DNA of 64,000 nucleotides from the NCBI GenBank assembly GCA_036946415.1, contig JAQIJD010000005.1, positions 186,001 through 250,000 of the forward strand. Reading direction: 5' to 3'. The notes under the pieces were generated by a model. The model made no database searches and was not told the DNA's origin. It saw only the letters and a program-made list of their open reading frames with translations. Shown one piece after another: positions 47,096 to 55,372 of this stretch. The translations under genes were made by a program, and so were the position numbers. Numbering within the stretch: position 1 is the first letter of the stretch; each line of letters starts with the position of its first letter. This DNA is from Sphingomonas_Q fennica_A. GTDB taxonomy: Bacteria > Pseudomonadota > Alphaproteobacteria > Sphingomonadales > Sphingomonadaceae.

Positions 47096-48508
47096 ATGCT
47101 GTTCCCGACGCTCACCTTCGGCCTGTTCTTCCTCGCCGTCTTCGCGGCCGTCTGGGCGGTGCGCGACAACGAGTGGCGCAAGATCCTGCTGCTGCTCGCC
47201 TCCTGGGTCTTCTACGGGGCGTGGGACTGGCGGTTCGTGGCGCTGCTGATCGGTTCGGCCTTCCTCAACTGGGGCTTGGCCCGGCTGATCGCCGCCGAGC
47301 CGGACGAGGGAGAGGGCGGGCGCGGCAAGCTGTTGGTCACGGTCGGGGTGATCGGCAATCTCGCGATCCTCGGCTTCTTCAAATATTTCGACTTCTTCCT
47401 CGAGCAATTGGGCGTGCTGCTGGCCGGCCTCGGCTTCGGCCGCGATCTGCCGCTGATGCAGATCGTGCTGCCGGTCGGCGTGTCCTTCTTCACCTTCCAG
47501 GGAATGAGCTATCTGATCGACGTCTACCGGCGGCGCGTGCCGGCGGCGTCGCTGCTCGACATCACCCTGCTCATGTCCTTCTTCCCGCATCTGGTGGCGG
47601 GGCCGATCGTGCGCGCCTCGCACCTCGTGCCCCAGTTCCGCGAGCGGCCGACGCTGACCAAGGGCATGGTGACGATGGCGCTGCTGCTGATCGTCTGGGG
47701 ATTGTTCAAGAAGGCGGTGGTCGCCTCCGAACTGTCGGTGAACCTCGTCGATCCGGTGTTCTTCGATCCTTCGGCGCACAGCCGCTTCGATCTGGCGGCC
47801 GCGGCCTATGGCTATGCGGCGCAGATCTATTGCGACTTTTCGGCCTATTCGGACATGGCAATCGGCATCGCCGCGCTGCTTGGCTACCGCTTCCCCAACA
47901 ATTTCGACCAGCCCTATCGCGCCGCCAGTTTGCAGGATTTCTGGCGGCGCTGGCACATCAGCCTGTCCAGCTGGCTGCGCGACTATCTTTACGTGCCGCT
48001 GGGGGGCAATCGCCGCGGCTTCGTCCGCCAGTGTATCAACCTGTTCCTGACGATGGTGATCGGCGGCTTCTGGCACGGCGCCAAATGGACGTTCCTGATC
48101 TGGGGCGCGATCCACGGGACGGTGCTGGTGATCGAACGCGTCGCCGCACGGCTGCGGGGGGGTGAGGAACCGCTGCTGCCGCGCTGGGCGGGGGTGATCT
48201 TGACCTTCCATGTCGTGCTGGTGGCGTGGGTCTTCTTCCGGGCCGAAAGCTTCGATGGCGCAATGGCTTATCTGGCAGGGCTGTGGCGCGGTGGCAGCGT
48301 CAGCGATGTCGCGACGCCGCTTGGTCTCGTGTTGATCGGCGGTGGGCTGATGATCCATTTCACCCCGCCGCGGCTCGGTCAGCGGATCGCGGCGGCGGCG
48401 CTGCCGGTGCCGTGGCCGATCCTCGGCATCGCCACGGGGATCGCGATCCTCGTGATCGATGCGATGCGATATGAAGGGGTTGCGCCCTTCATCTACTATC
48501 AGTTCTAA
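47096..48508 (+). CDS. MBOAT family O-acyltransferase (AlgI/PatA-like)
   Basis: A 470-residue multi-helix inner-membrane protein of the MBOAT family, which moves acetyl groups across the membrane for O-acetylation of alginate, cellulose, peptidoglycan or other polymers. Family features are SNxxW-like early helices (LASWVFYGAWDWRF), SFFTFQGMSYLIDVYRR, FFPHLVAGPIVR, WHISLSSWLRDYLYVPLGG (His near 287) and GGFWHGAKWTFLIWGAIHG with the catalytic His near 327. Two SGNH genes precede it and a small membrane protein follows, so the four genes form one functional set. Confidence 0.95.
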   Translation: MLFPTLTFGLFFLAVFAAVWAVRDNEWRKILLLLASWVFYGAWDWRFVALLIGSAFLNWGLARLIAAEPDEGEGGRGKLLVTVGVIGNLAILGFFKYFDFFLEQLGVLLAGLGFGRDLPLMQIVLPVGVSFFTFQGMSYLIDVYRRRVPAASLLDITLLMSFFPHLVAGPIVRASHLVPQFRERPTLTKGMVTMALLLIVWGLFKKAVVASELSVNLVDPVFFDPSAHSRFDLAAAAYGYAAQIYCDFSAYSDMAIGIAALLGYRFPNNFDQPYRAASLQDFWRRWHISLSSWLRDYLYVPLGGNRRGFVRQCINLFLTMVIGGFWHGAKWTFLIWGAIHGTVLVIERVAARLRGGEEPLLPRWAGVILTFHVVLVAWVFFRAESFDGAMAYLAGLWRGGSVSDVATPLGLVLIGGGLMIHFTPPRLGQRIAAAALPVPWPILGIATGIAILVIDAMRYEGVAPFIYYQF

Positions 48509-48518
48509 GGGGGCGGCG

Positions 48519-48830
48519 ATGGCGCACGACGAACTCCATTCGCCGATCGACTATGAAACCGATGACGAATGGGCGCGCGACGAGCCGGTTCTCGGCCCCG
48601 CTTTCGGCATCATCGCGGTGGCGACGGCGTTCCTCGCCCTCACCAACGCCGTCTCGATCCGCGACTGGGTGGACGAACAGCCGCCGTCCGCCCGGCAGGC
48701 GGTGATGACGGTATGGTCCGATGCGTGGCTGGCGCGCACCGAGGCGATCGGCCTCGCGACGCCGCGCGCCGCGCTGCACGCGCAATGGGAGAAGGCGCAG
48801 GCGCTGCGCTTGAGCGGCGGGGAGGGCTGA
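48519..48830 (+). CDS. Small membrane protein of the O-acetylation cluster
   Basis: A 103-residue protein with an acidic N-terminus (HDELHSPIDYETDDEWARDEP), one membrane helix (GIIAVATAFLALTNAVSI) and a roughly 55-residue outside domain rich in Trp, Ala and Arg (IRDWVDEQPPSARQAVMTVWSDAWLARTEAIG). It starts 10 bases after the MBOAT stop with a ribosome-like GGGGGCGG. I recognise no named family. Position suggests it is an accessory subunit that joins the MBOAT and SGNH proteins, a guess without direct sequence proof. Confidence 0.75.
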   Translation: MAHDELHSPIDYETDDEWARDEPVLGPAFGIIAVATAFLALTNAVSIRDWVDEQPPSARQAVMTVWSDAWLARTEAIGLATPRAALHAQWEKAQALRLSGGEG

Positions 48831-48849
48831 CGCCCCGCCGCGACCGCGA

Positions 48850-49398
48850 TCAGCGGTAGAAGATGTGGCTGCCCAGCGTGGCGACCGGCGTGCGCGTGCG
48901 GAAGAAGGCGTTGCGCTTGCTGTAGGCGGCGTGGAAGAACAGCGCGCCGGGGGCGACCGCCTCTTCCGATCCGTTCAGCGCTTCCATCGATACCGCCACC
49001 GCGGTCGCCCAGCGCCCGTCCTGCTGCGGCGTATAGCTATCGACATCGAAGAACTGGCCGGCCTGGGCGGCGACGCCGCAGACGCTGTCGGCGAACTTGC
49101 CGGAAGCGACGCGGTTCATCAGCAACTGCGCGACCGCCAGCTGCCCGTCGTGCGACTGGTTGGCGGCTTCGTGGTGGACGACCTTGGCCATGCATTCCAG
49201 CTCGCGCCCGTCGTGGGCGGCGGCGGTCTCGGGCGCCTCGCCGATCGCGGCATAGTCGACCGTCAGTGCGGCTTCTTCGGGAAGGACGGCGGCCTGCACC
49301 GCCCCCGCCACGCCGATCGTCAGGGGGATGGCCGCCAGAGCTGCCGCAACCCCGAGCCGCTTGGCCGTGATCGTCGAGGACCGCCACGAAAACGTCAT
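48850..49398 (-). CDS. SleB-type cell wall hydrolase (Hydrolase_2 family)
   Basis: A 182-residue exported protein. A signal or anchor helix (LGVAAALAAIPLTIGVAGAVQAA) is followed by a Hydrolase_2 domain: CMAKVVHHEAANQSHDGQLAVAQLLMNRV with the catalytic Glu in HHEA, then a Cys in SVCGVAAQAGQFFDVD, and GALFFHAAYSKRNAFF with ATLGSHIFYR at the end. SleB-type enzymes are lytic transglycosylases that cut peptidoglycan. It converges with the O-acetylation cluster, which fits a wall-related neighbourhood. Confidence 0.9.
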   Translation of the reverse strand: MTFSWRSSTITAKRLGVAAALAAIPLTIGVAGAVQAAVLPEEAALTVDYAAIGEAPETAAAHDGRELECMAKVVHHEAANQSHDGQLAVAQLLMNRVASGKFADSVCGVAAQAGQFFDVDSYTPQQDGRWATAVAVSMEALNGSEEAVAPGALFFHAAYSKRNAFFRTRTPVATLGSHIFYR

Positions 49399-49781
49399 TC
49401 AAACTACCATCGGATGCGCAAAAGCGAGGGCGGCGGCCCGGAACCGGTGGGCACGCCGTGCGCTGTCACGTCTTGTCGGCCAGGCGGGAAACGCATGCCT
49501 TGGCGGACCGTCAAATCGTCGCCGGGGCCTTTCCGGCGGGTCGCCGCTCGACGCAATGGTTGAGCGGCGAACGGTTGGTCGTCTGCGGCGACCCGATCCG
49601 CCTGCGTAACAGATCGTCAGCGATTTTAACCGGTATAGCGCGGCAAAGGCTTGGTTAACCGCCATTCGCCGCCGGAGACGGGTTAACGCGCCAGCCGGCG
49701 CTGCGGTGCGGCGCGTTTCGGTGCTAACGCAGGTCGACGGGGCGAGTCGCGGGGCATTCGCCGGGGGACGGGACGACGCGC
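49399..49781. other. 383-base noncoding region with three TTAAC boxes
   Basis: No convincing gene is seen here; the frames that exist lack ribosome sites and family features. The right half is locally A+T richer and carries TTAACC at 49626 and 49655 and TTAACG at 49683, spaced 29 and 28 bases. TTAACC matches the half-site of the alphaproteobacterial cell-cycle regulator CtrA. The region should contain promoters for the SleB-type hydrolase (leftward) and the AI-2E family permease (rightward). Confidence 0.5.
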
Positions 49782-50960
49782 GTGAGTGACGAACAGCGCC
49801 AGACCGAGCGGCTGATGGTGACGCAGATCGGGGCCAGCCATCGGCGCGACCGGCTGCTGGCGGCGATGACGATGGCGTCCAGCGTCGGGCTGATCCTGGC
49901 CGCCCCCTTCGCGCTCAGGGCGGGTGCCGAATTCTTCCTGCCGGTGACGGCGGCGCTGGTGATCGCGGTGGCGCTGGTGCCGTTGCTCGAATGGCTGGAG
50001 CGGCGCGGCATGCCGGCGCGGCTGGCGGCATTCGTCTGCCTGATCGTCTTCATCGGCATCGCCAATCTCGCCATCGCGGCGATCGTGCTACCCGCGACCG
50101 ACTGGTTCGCGCTGCTGCCGCAGCGGGTCGATCGTATCCGCACCAACCTGTCCCCGATCATCGACCTCTATTCCAGCCTCGAACGGTTCGTCGACGAGAC
50201 GACCGCGGCCTTCATGCACAGCCGCCGCAGCACGCACGCGGTGGCGGTGGAGACGCCCAGCTCGATCCTCGGCATCATCGCCGCGTCCGCCCCGTTCGCG
50301 ATCATCCAGACCTTCTTCGGGCTGCTCGTCGTCTATTTCTTCCTGTCGGGCTGGACGAAGATGCGGCGCCGCACCATCACCAGCCGCGGCAGCTTCTCCT
50401 CCGCGATGACGACCGCGCGGGTAATCCAGGACGTGGTCGACGCGACGTCCTCCTATCTGCTGACGATCACGCTCATCAATCTCACGCTCGGCGGTCTGGT
50501 CGCGGCGGGCCTGTGGTTCATGCACATGCCGACGCCCCTGATGTGGGGCGGTATCGCCGCGACGCTGAACTACGTGCCCTATATCGGCCCGATCGTGGCG
50601 GCGCTGCTGCTGGCGCTGGGCGGGCTGATGACCTTTTCCGATCCCTGGTATGCGATGCTGCCGGCGGTGATCTTCGTCGGCGTCCACCTGATCGAGGCGA
50701 ATCTCATCACGCCGCTGCTGGTGGCGCGGCGGCTGACGATCAACCCGCTGCTGATCCTGATCGCGCTCAGTTTCTGGGGCTGGGTGTGGGGGGTGGCCGG
50801 CGCCTTGCTGGCAGTGCCGCTGCTGATCATCGCCAAGACGGTGCTCGACGCATCCGGCAAGCCCGATATCGCGAGCTTCCTGTTCGAGGACGGGACGCTC
50901 GCGACCGCCCCCGGCGAGCCAGCGACGAATGAAATCGCGGGCAGCGCAACGCATGGTTGA
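49782..50960 (+). CDS. AI-2E transporter family (PerM-like) membrane protein
   Basis: A 392-residue integral membrane protein of the AI-2E exporter/PerM family. An N-terminal pair of helices (SSVGLILAAPFALRAGAEFF, TAALVIAVALVPLLEWL) is followed by a soluble insertion, then FFGLLVVYFFLSGW and the conserved end LMWGGIAATLNYVPYIGPIVAALLLALGG with NPLLILIALSFWGWVWG. The family includes autoinducer-2 exporters and Na+/H+ antiporters, so the substrate is open. The start is GTG at 49782. A tRNA-Asp gene follows. Confidence 0.92.
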   Translation: MSDEQRQTERLMVTQIGASHRRDRLLAAMTMASSVGLILAAPFALRAGAEFFLPVTAALVIAVALVPLLEWLERRGMPARLAAFVCLIVFIGIANLAIAAIVLPATDWFALLPQRVDRIRTNLSPIIDLYSSLERFVDETTAAFMHSRRSTHAVAVETPSSILGIIAASAPFAIIQTFFGLLVVYFFLSGWTKMRRRTITSRGSFSSAMTTARVIQDVVDATSSYLLTITLINLTLGGLVAAGLWFMHMPTPLMWGGIAATLNYVPYIGPIVAALLLALGGLMTFSDPWYAMLPAVIFVGVHLIEANLITPLLVARRLTINPLLILIALSFWGWVWGVAGALLAVPLLIIAKTVLDASGKPDIASFLFEDGTLATAPGEPATNEIAGSATHG

Positions 50961-51000
50961 CAGGCCCCCGGCGCTTTCCTAATGCCCGCCCACGCTTTCA

Positions 51001-51077
<77 letters not shown>

Positions 51078-51157
51078 TATTCCCGAAGTCGGCCATGTTT
51101 TTCAAAGCCGGAATGTGGTTCGGGTCGCCGATGCGGCAGGAGCGGAATGGAGCGAGC

Positions 51158-51190
51158 AGGCCGGACCCGATGAGGCCCGGCCTTTTTTAT
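51158..51190 (+). terminator. Intrinsic terminator after tRNA-Asp
   Basis: AGGCCGG (51158-51164) pairs with CCGGCCT (51177-51183) over a 12-base loop, and the stem is followed by a run of six T (51183-51188). It ends the tRNA-Asp transcript. On the other strand the A-rich mate also places it at the end of the leftward DUF465 gene. Confidence 0.85.
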
Positions 51191-51200
51191 TGACGGATCG

Positions 51201-51353
51201 TCAGCTTTTGGCGATCTCTTCCTTGAGGCGTAGTTTCTGCTTCTTCAGGGTCGCGATCAACGTGTCGTCGGGGGCGGGGCGCTGATTCTCGCTGGCGATC
51301 CGCGCATCGATGCCGGCATGCTTGGCCTGCAAAGCCTGATGATGTGAATCCAT
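51201..51353 (-). CDS. YdcH/DUF465 family small protein
   Basis: A 50-residue, wholly helical, charged protein of the DUF465 (YdcH) family: MDSHHQALQAKHAGIDARIASE, then TLIATLKKQKLRLKEEIAK, which is the conserved LKKxKLxLKDEI box. The ATG at 51353 has a GGAG ribosome site. Function of the family is unknown. It is divergent from a second DUF465 gene 159 bases away. Confidence 0.88.
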   Translation of the reverse strand: MDSHHQALQAKHAGIDARIASENQRPAPDDTLIATLKKQKLRLKEEIAKS

Positions 51354-51511
51354 ACGATCGTCTCCTTCCTCGTTGGTCGGATCGGGCAATAGATCACCAT
51401 CCGGCGCGCCTGTCTTCCCCCTAATTGGTCCGGATTCGCCGGGACGACGCTCACCATCGGCCATCCGTGCCAAGCATCGCTTGAGGCGGCGGGCAACTGG
51501 CCGTAACGGGC

Positions 51512-51739
51512 ATGTCGGCAGGGCGGCACAACGGGGGCGGCGTGTACGAGCAGGACACCATCCAGCGCCTCTCGCGGCTCCGGCAGGAGCATCGCGATCT
51601 GGAGGCGGAGATCGACGCGCTGGCGTTCGGGCCGGGGGCGGACCAGATGACGCTGGCGCGCCTCAAGAAACGCAAACTGGCGCTGAAGGACGAGATCGCG
51701 GTGCTGCTAGATCAGATCGTCCCGGACATCATCGCCTGA
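51512..51739 (+). CDS. YdcH/DUF465 family small protein, second copy
   Basis: A 75-residue (or 65 if GTG at 51542 is used) charged helical protein with the DUF465 pattern QDTIQRLSRLRQEHRDLEAEIDAL and ARLKKRKLALKDEIAVLLD. The N-terminal ten residues before VYEQD are poorly conserved, so the later start is plausible. It is a paralogue of the gene at 51201-51353 on the other strand. Family function is unknown; the predicted antiparallel coiled coil suggests protein binding. Confidence 0.88.
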   Translation: MSAGRHNGGGVYEQDTIQRLSRLRQEHRDLEAEIDALAFGPGADQMTLARLKKRKLALKDEIAVLLDQIVPDIIA

Positions 51740-51781
51740 AGGTCGCCCCCGCCCCGCCGGTGCGCGGCGGGGGCGAGGGGA

Positions 51782-52255
51782 TCAGGCGGCCTCGGCGACC
51801 GATTCGACCGCGCGGGGGCCTTCGACCGGTGCCTGATCGCCACCGATGGCGATGCGGCGCGGCTTCTTGTGCTCCGGCACCTCGCGGACGAGATCGACGT
51901 TTAGGAGGCCGTGGTCATAGCCGGCGCCCGTCACGCGGATCGTATCGGCCAGCTGGAAGCGGCGTTCGAACGCGCGCTTGGCGATGCCGCGGTGCAGGAA
52001 TTCGCGACGTTCGCCCTCGCCGTCACCAGCGCGGCCGACGATCGTCAGCACATTGTCCTGTACGGTCAGGTCCAGCTCGTCCTGCGCGAAGCCGGCGACC
52101 GCCATCGAGATGCGGTAGGCGCCATCGCCCAGCTTCTCGATATTGTAGGGGGGAAAGGCATCGGCCTCGCCGCGGGTCGCGAAATCGACCAGGCGGTTGA
52201 GGTTCTCGAAGCCGATCGAGGAGCGCAGCAGGGGCGCGAAATCGAGAGTACGCAT
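51782..52255 (-). CDS. Small heat shock protein Hsp20 (IbpA-like)
   Basis: A 157-residue Hsp20/alpha-crystallin chaperone that holds unfolding proteins during heat stress. The N-terminal MRTLDFAPLLRSSIGFENLNRLVD is typical of class A rhizobial/sphingomonad IbpA-like proteins. The alpha-crystallin domain spans about residues 36-130 (FPPYNIEKLGDGAYRISMAVAGFAQDELDLTVQDNVLTIVG to GLLNVDLVREVPE). The leader contains a hairpin that covers the ribosome site (see the ROSE-like element), which suggests heat control of translation. Confidence 0.94.
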   Translation of the reverse strand: MRTLDFAPLLRSSIGFENLNRLVDFATRGEADAFPPYNIEKLGDGAYRISMAVAGFAQDELDLTVQDNVLTIVGRAGDGEGERREFLHRGIAKRAFERRFQLADTIRVTGAGYDHGLLNVDLVREVPEHKKPRRIAIGGDQAPVEGPRAVESVAEAA

Positions 52256-52360
52256 CGTTTTTCAATCCTTGAGCAAGCGATTGTCCAACGGCCCGCGGGA
52301 TGCCCCGCCGGGCCTGTCAGGCCGCCCCCGGATGCGGGCGACGGCCTGACGCATGCGAAG
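52256..52360 (-). promoter_or_regulatory. ROSE-like RNA thermometer leader of hsp20
   Basis: Just before the hsp20 start the transcript reads CAATC-G-CTT-GCTC-AAG-GATTG (minus strand of 52263-52283). CAATC pairs with GATTG and CTT with AAG, so the AAGGA ribosome site is locked in a stem with one bulged G. This is the layout of the last hairpin of ROSE elements, which also have a conserved TTGCT opposite AGGA. Further GC-rich hairpins lie upstream (52290-52355). Heat melting of the weak final stem would free translation. Confidence 0.65.
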
Positions 52361-52476
52361 ATTGGAAGCGCCCTCCCGGTCGTCAAGTGGCCGGTTCGGC
52401 ACGTTAACCCTGTTTGGCCGTTCTCGGGCAAGGGACGCTGTGGCAGGAGGGCGCCCCGCCCACGCGGAGGAGACGG

Positions 52477-52941
52477 ATGAGCGGCAACGAAATGGACCGG
52501 CAACTGACCGCGCGACTGGTGGACGGCCTCTATGCCGAAGCGATGCTTCTGGCCGACGAGGCGCGCCACTGGTTCGACCAGCAGGGGCGCGAGGTGCGCG
52601 CCGGCCTGTCCCCGCTGTTGCAGGTCGAGATGTCATGCGAGGCGCTGCGCGTGACGACGCGGCTGATGCACGTCATCGCCTGGCTGCTCAACCGCCGCGC
52701 GCTGGCGGCGGGCGAGATCGGCGAGGAGGATCTGCGCCGCCCCGCCAACCGCCTCGGCCCCGTCGAGCGGGGGGATCCGGCGGTGCTGGCCGGCCTGCCC
52801 GCCGACGCGCGCGCGCTGATCGAGGCCAGCCGCGACCTGCACGAGCGCGTCGCCCGGCTGGACGCGCGGATGGGCGATCCGGCACCGGCGGGGCAGGGGC
52901 CGGCGCGCGGCCTGTTCCGCCGGCTGGAGGACGCCTTCTAG
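52477..52941 (+). CDS. rcdA: RcdA/DUF1465 family protein (regulator of CtrA degradation)
   Basis: A 154-residue helical-bundle protein of the DUF1465 family, whose Caulobacter member RcdA is an adaptor for ClpXP-mediated CtrA proteolysis. The family core is MLLADEARHWFDQQG, then VEMSCEALRVTTRLMHVIAWLLNRRALAAGEI. A C-terminal helical tail LIEASRDLHERVARLDARM follows. The ribosome site GGAGGAG decides ATG at 52477. Orthology to true RcdA rather than a sister group is probable but not proven here. A family C repeat begins a few bases after the stop. Confidence 0.85.
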   Translation: MSGNEMDRQLTARLVDGLYAEAMLLADEARHWFDQQGREVRAGLSPLLQVEMSCEALRVTTRLMHVIAWLLNRRALAAGEIGEEDLRRPANRLGPVERGDPAVLAGLPADARALIEASRDLHERVARLDARMGDPAPAGQGPARGLFRRLEDAF

Positions 52942-52947
52942 CGTTTG

Positions 52948-53070
52948 ATCCACCTACGTGGATACGGCACCAGCCCGCTCCCCCACCCGGCCTCCCATAG
53001 CGTATCCTGATTGGGAGGTCGGGTGGGGGAGCGGGCTGGTGCCGCCCTTGATCCAGCTTCGCTGGATCAA
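52948..53070. repeat. Three-hairpin repeat, family C, copy 2
   Basis: A left hairpin ATCCAC-CTAC-GTGGAT (52948-52963), a central long hairpin (52964-53046) tipped by the core at 52991-53018, and a right hairpin TTGATCCAGC-TTC-GCTGGATCAA (53048-53070). Stem bases that differ from copy 1 at 32877-32997 change as pairs, while the tip loop TAGC(A/G)TATCCTGAT is kept. It fills most of the gap between rcdA and the S46 peptidase gene. Confidence 0.9.
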
Positions 53071-53130
53071 GCTCTGGCGTTGCACCGCGCCGCCGCCACG
53101 CTACCCTGTCCCGAAAAGGGAGATACAGGC

Positions 53131-55257
53131 ATGAAGCGGGCGATGATCGGGCTTGGAATGGCGGCGGCAGCGGCGGCACCGGCGCTGGCGGCGGAAGGCA
53201 AGTGGCTACCCTCGCAGGCAGGTGCGATCGGTGCGCAGATGCGCGCGGCGGGGCTGGCGATCGATCCGGCGGCCCTCTCCAACCTGACGGTGGCGCCGCT
53301 CAACGCGATCGTCTCGCTCGGCGGCTGTTCGGCGTCGTTCGTCAGCCCGCGCGGCCTGGTCGTCACCAATCATCACTGCGTCTACGGATCGATCCAGTAT
53401 AACAGCCGGCCCGACAGCGATTATCTTGCGAAAGGCTTCCTGGCCGCCAGCGAGGCGGGCGAGCTGCCGGCGGCGCCGGGCACGCGCATCCTCGTGATCG
53501 AGGCGCTGGACGACGTGACGAAGGCGATGAACCGCGGTCTCACGCCGAAGATGGACGGCCTTGCCCGGACGGCGCGGATCGAGGCCAATCGCAAGGCGCT
53601 GATCGCGGCCTGCGAACGCCGCCCGAGCCGCCGCTGCGACGTGCGCGGCTATTATGGCGGGGCGCAATATTGGCTTCAGCGCCAGCTGGAGATCAAGGAC
53701 GTGCGGCTGGTCTATGCGCCCGCCTCCTCGATCGGCAATTTCGGCGGCGAGATCGACAATTGGCAATGGCCGCGCCACACCGGCGACTGGGGCTTCTACC
53801 GCGCCTATGTCGCCCCCGACGGATCGTCGGCGACCTATGCCAAGGAGAACGTCCCCTACGCCGCGCCCGCACATCTGAAGATGGCGCAGACACCGCTCAA
53901 GGACGGCGATTTCGTGATGGTGGCGGGTTTCCCCGGCGTCACCAACCGCGAGGCGACGGCGGCCGAAGTCGCCTTCCAGTTTGAAACCTATCAGCCGGCG
54001 ATGCAGAAGTTCCTGTCCGACTATTCGGACGTGATCGCGGCGGCGACCGCGGGCGACGAGGCGGCGGCGATCCGCTACGCCTCGATCATCAAGGGGGCGG
54101 ACAATTACAAGAAGAACCTGCTAGGTCAGCTGGCCGGCGCGGAGGCGATCGGCCTGATCCCCGCCAAGCGTGCGGGCGAGGCGGCCTATGGCGAATGGAC
54201 GGCCGCCGATCCGGCCCGCGCGCCCTATCGCGCCGCGGCGACCGCGCTCGACACGGTGGTGAAGGAGGAGAATGCCCGCGCGCTGGCGGACATGCGGCGC
54301 AGCGCGCTCAACCGGGCGCAATTGCTCTACGCCGCGCGCATCGCCTATCGCTGGGCGCAGGAGCGCGAGAAGCCCGATGCCGCGCGCGACGCCGGCTATC
54401 AGGATCGCGACCGCCAGCTGGTCGTCGAGCGGCTGACCGCGATCGAGCGGCGCTACGATTCGAAGGTCGATCGCGCGTTGCTGGCGCAGGCGCTGGGCGA
54501 ATATGCCAAGGTGCCGGCGGAAGGCCGCGATCCGGCGTTCGAGGCGCTGGTGCGGGAGATCGGCCTCGATCGTCTCTATGCGGAGACGAAACTCGCCGAC
54601 ACGCCGACCCGGCTCGGCTGGCTGGACAAGCCCGCGGCGGACTTCCGCGCGTCCCCCGATCCGTTCATCCGGCTGGCGGTGGCGATGGCGCCGGCCGATG
54701 CTGCGCAACGCGAGGCGGGCAAGGCGCTGGCGGGCCGCGATCAGGCGGCGCGGTCGGTCTATATGGCGGGGATGCTGGCCAAGGCGGCGGCGGAGGGGCG
54801 GGCGATCGCACCCGATGCCAACGGCTCGCTGCGGCTGAGCTACGGCAAGGTCACGGGCAAGACGCGCGACGGGATGCGCTGGACGCCCTTCACCACCGTC
54901 GCCGGCATCCTCGAAAAGCAGACCGGGCGCGAGCCGTTCGACGCGCCGGAGACGCTGCTCGCGGCGATCCGCGCGAAGGATTGGGGCAGCGCCGCCGACC
55001 CCACGCTCGGCACCGTGCCCGTCGACTTCCTGTCGACGGTCGACATCACCGGCGGCAATTCGGGTTCCGCCACGCTTGATCGCGACGGGCGCTTCGTCGG
55101 CCTCGCGTTCGACGGCACGCTGGAAGGCGTGGTGGCCGACTGGATGTACGATGACGCCACCAACCGATCGATCCATGTCGATGCGCGCTACATGCGCTGG
55201 GTGATGGAGAAGGTGGACCATGCCGACCGGCTGCTGACCGAGATGGACGGACGCTGA
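53131..55257 (+). CDS. S46 family serine peptidase (dipeptidyl-peptidase 7/11 type)
   Basis: A 708-residue exported peptidase that removes dipeptides from peptides in the periplasm or at the surface. A signal peptide (IGLGMAAAAAAPALA) is followed by the S46 start EGKWLPSQ, the catalytic His in GLVVTNHHCVYG (residues 81-82), FGGEIDNWQWPRHTGDW (Asp region), and the nucleophile Ser644 in DITGGNSGSATLD. The length is typical of DPP7/DPP11. The ribosome site is AGGGAGA. Specificity cannot be told without alignment. Confidence 0.95.
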   Translation: MKRAMIGLGMAAAAAAPALAAEGKWLPSQAGAIGAQMRAAGLAIDPAALSNLTVAPLNAIVSLGGCSASFVSPRGLVVTNHHCVYGSIQYNSRPDSDYLAKGFLAASEAGELPAAPGTRILVIEALDDVTKAMNRGLTPKMDGLARTARIEANRKALIAACERRPSRRCDVRGYYGGAQYWLQRQLEIKDVRLVYAPASSIGNFGGEIDNWQWPRHTGDWGFYRAYVAPDGSSATYAKENVPYAAPAHLKMAQTPLKDGDFVMVAGFPGVTNREATAAEVAFQFETYQPAMQKFLSDYSDVIAAATAGDEAAAIRYASIIKGADNYKKNLLGQLAGAEAIGLIPAKRAGEAAYGEWTAADPARAPYRAAATALDTVVKEENARALADMRRSALNRAQLLYAARIAYRWAQEREKPDAARDAGYQDRDRQLVVERLTAIERRYDSKVDRALLAQALGEYAKVPAEGRDPAFEALVREIGLDRLYAETKLADTPTRLGWLDKPAADFRASPDPFIRLAVAMAPADAAQREAGKALAGRDQAARSVYMAGMLAKAAAEGRAIAPDANGSLRLSYGKVTGKTRDGMRWTPFTTVAGILEKQTGREPFDAPETLLAAIRAKDWGSAADPTLGTVPVDFLSTVDITGGNSGSATLDRDGRFVGLAFDGTLEGVVADWMYDDATNRSIHVDARYMRWVMEKVDHADRLLTEMDGR

Positions 55258-55372
55258 TCGGGATCGATACGGAGGCGGCTTGTGTCATGGCTGAAATACG
55301 GAGACACGGGGGCGCTTTAAGCGCCTTCGTCAACTGCCGGGAGCCTCCGTCCTGTCGATCCGCACCGCCATC

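Noticed and set aside
55300..55335. A terminator at GGCGCTTTAAGCGCC after the S46 peptidase gene
   Set aside because: It is a perfect 7-bp palindrome but is followed by TTCGTC rather than a T-run and has almost no loop, so I do not call it a terminator.
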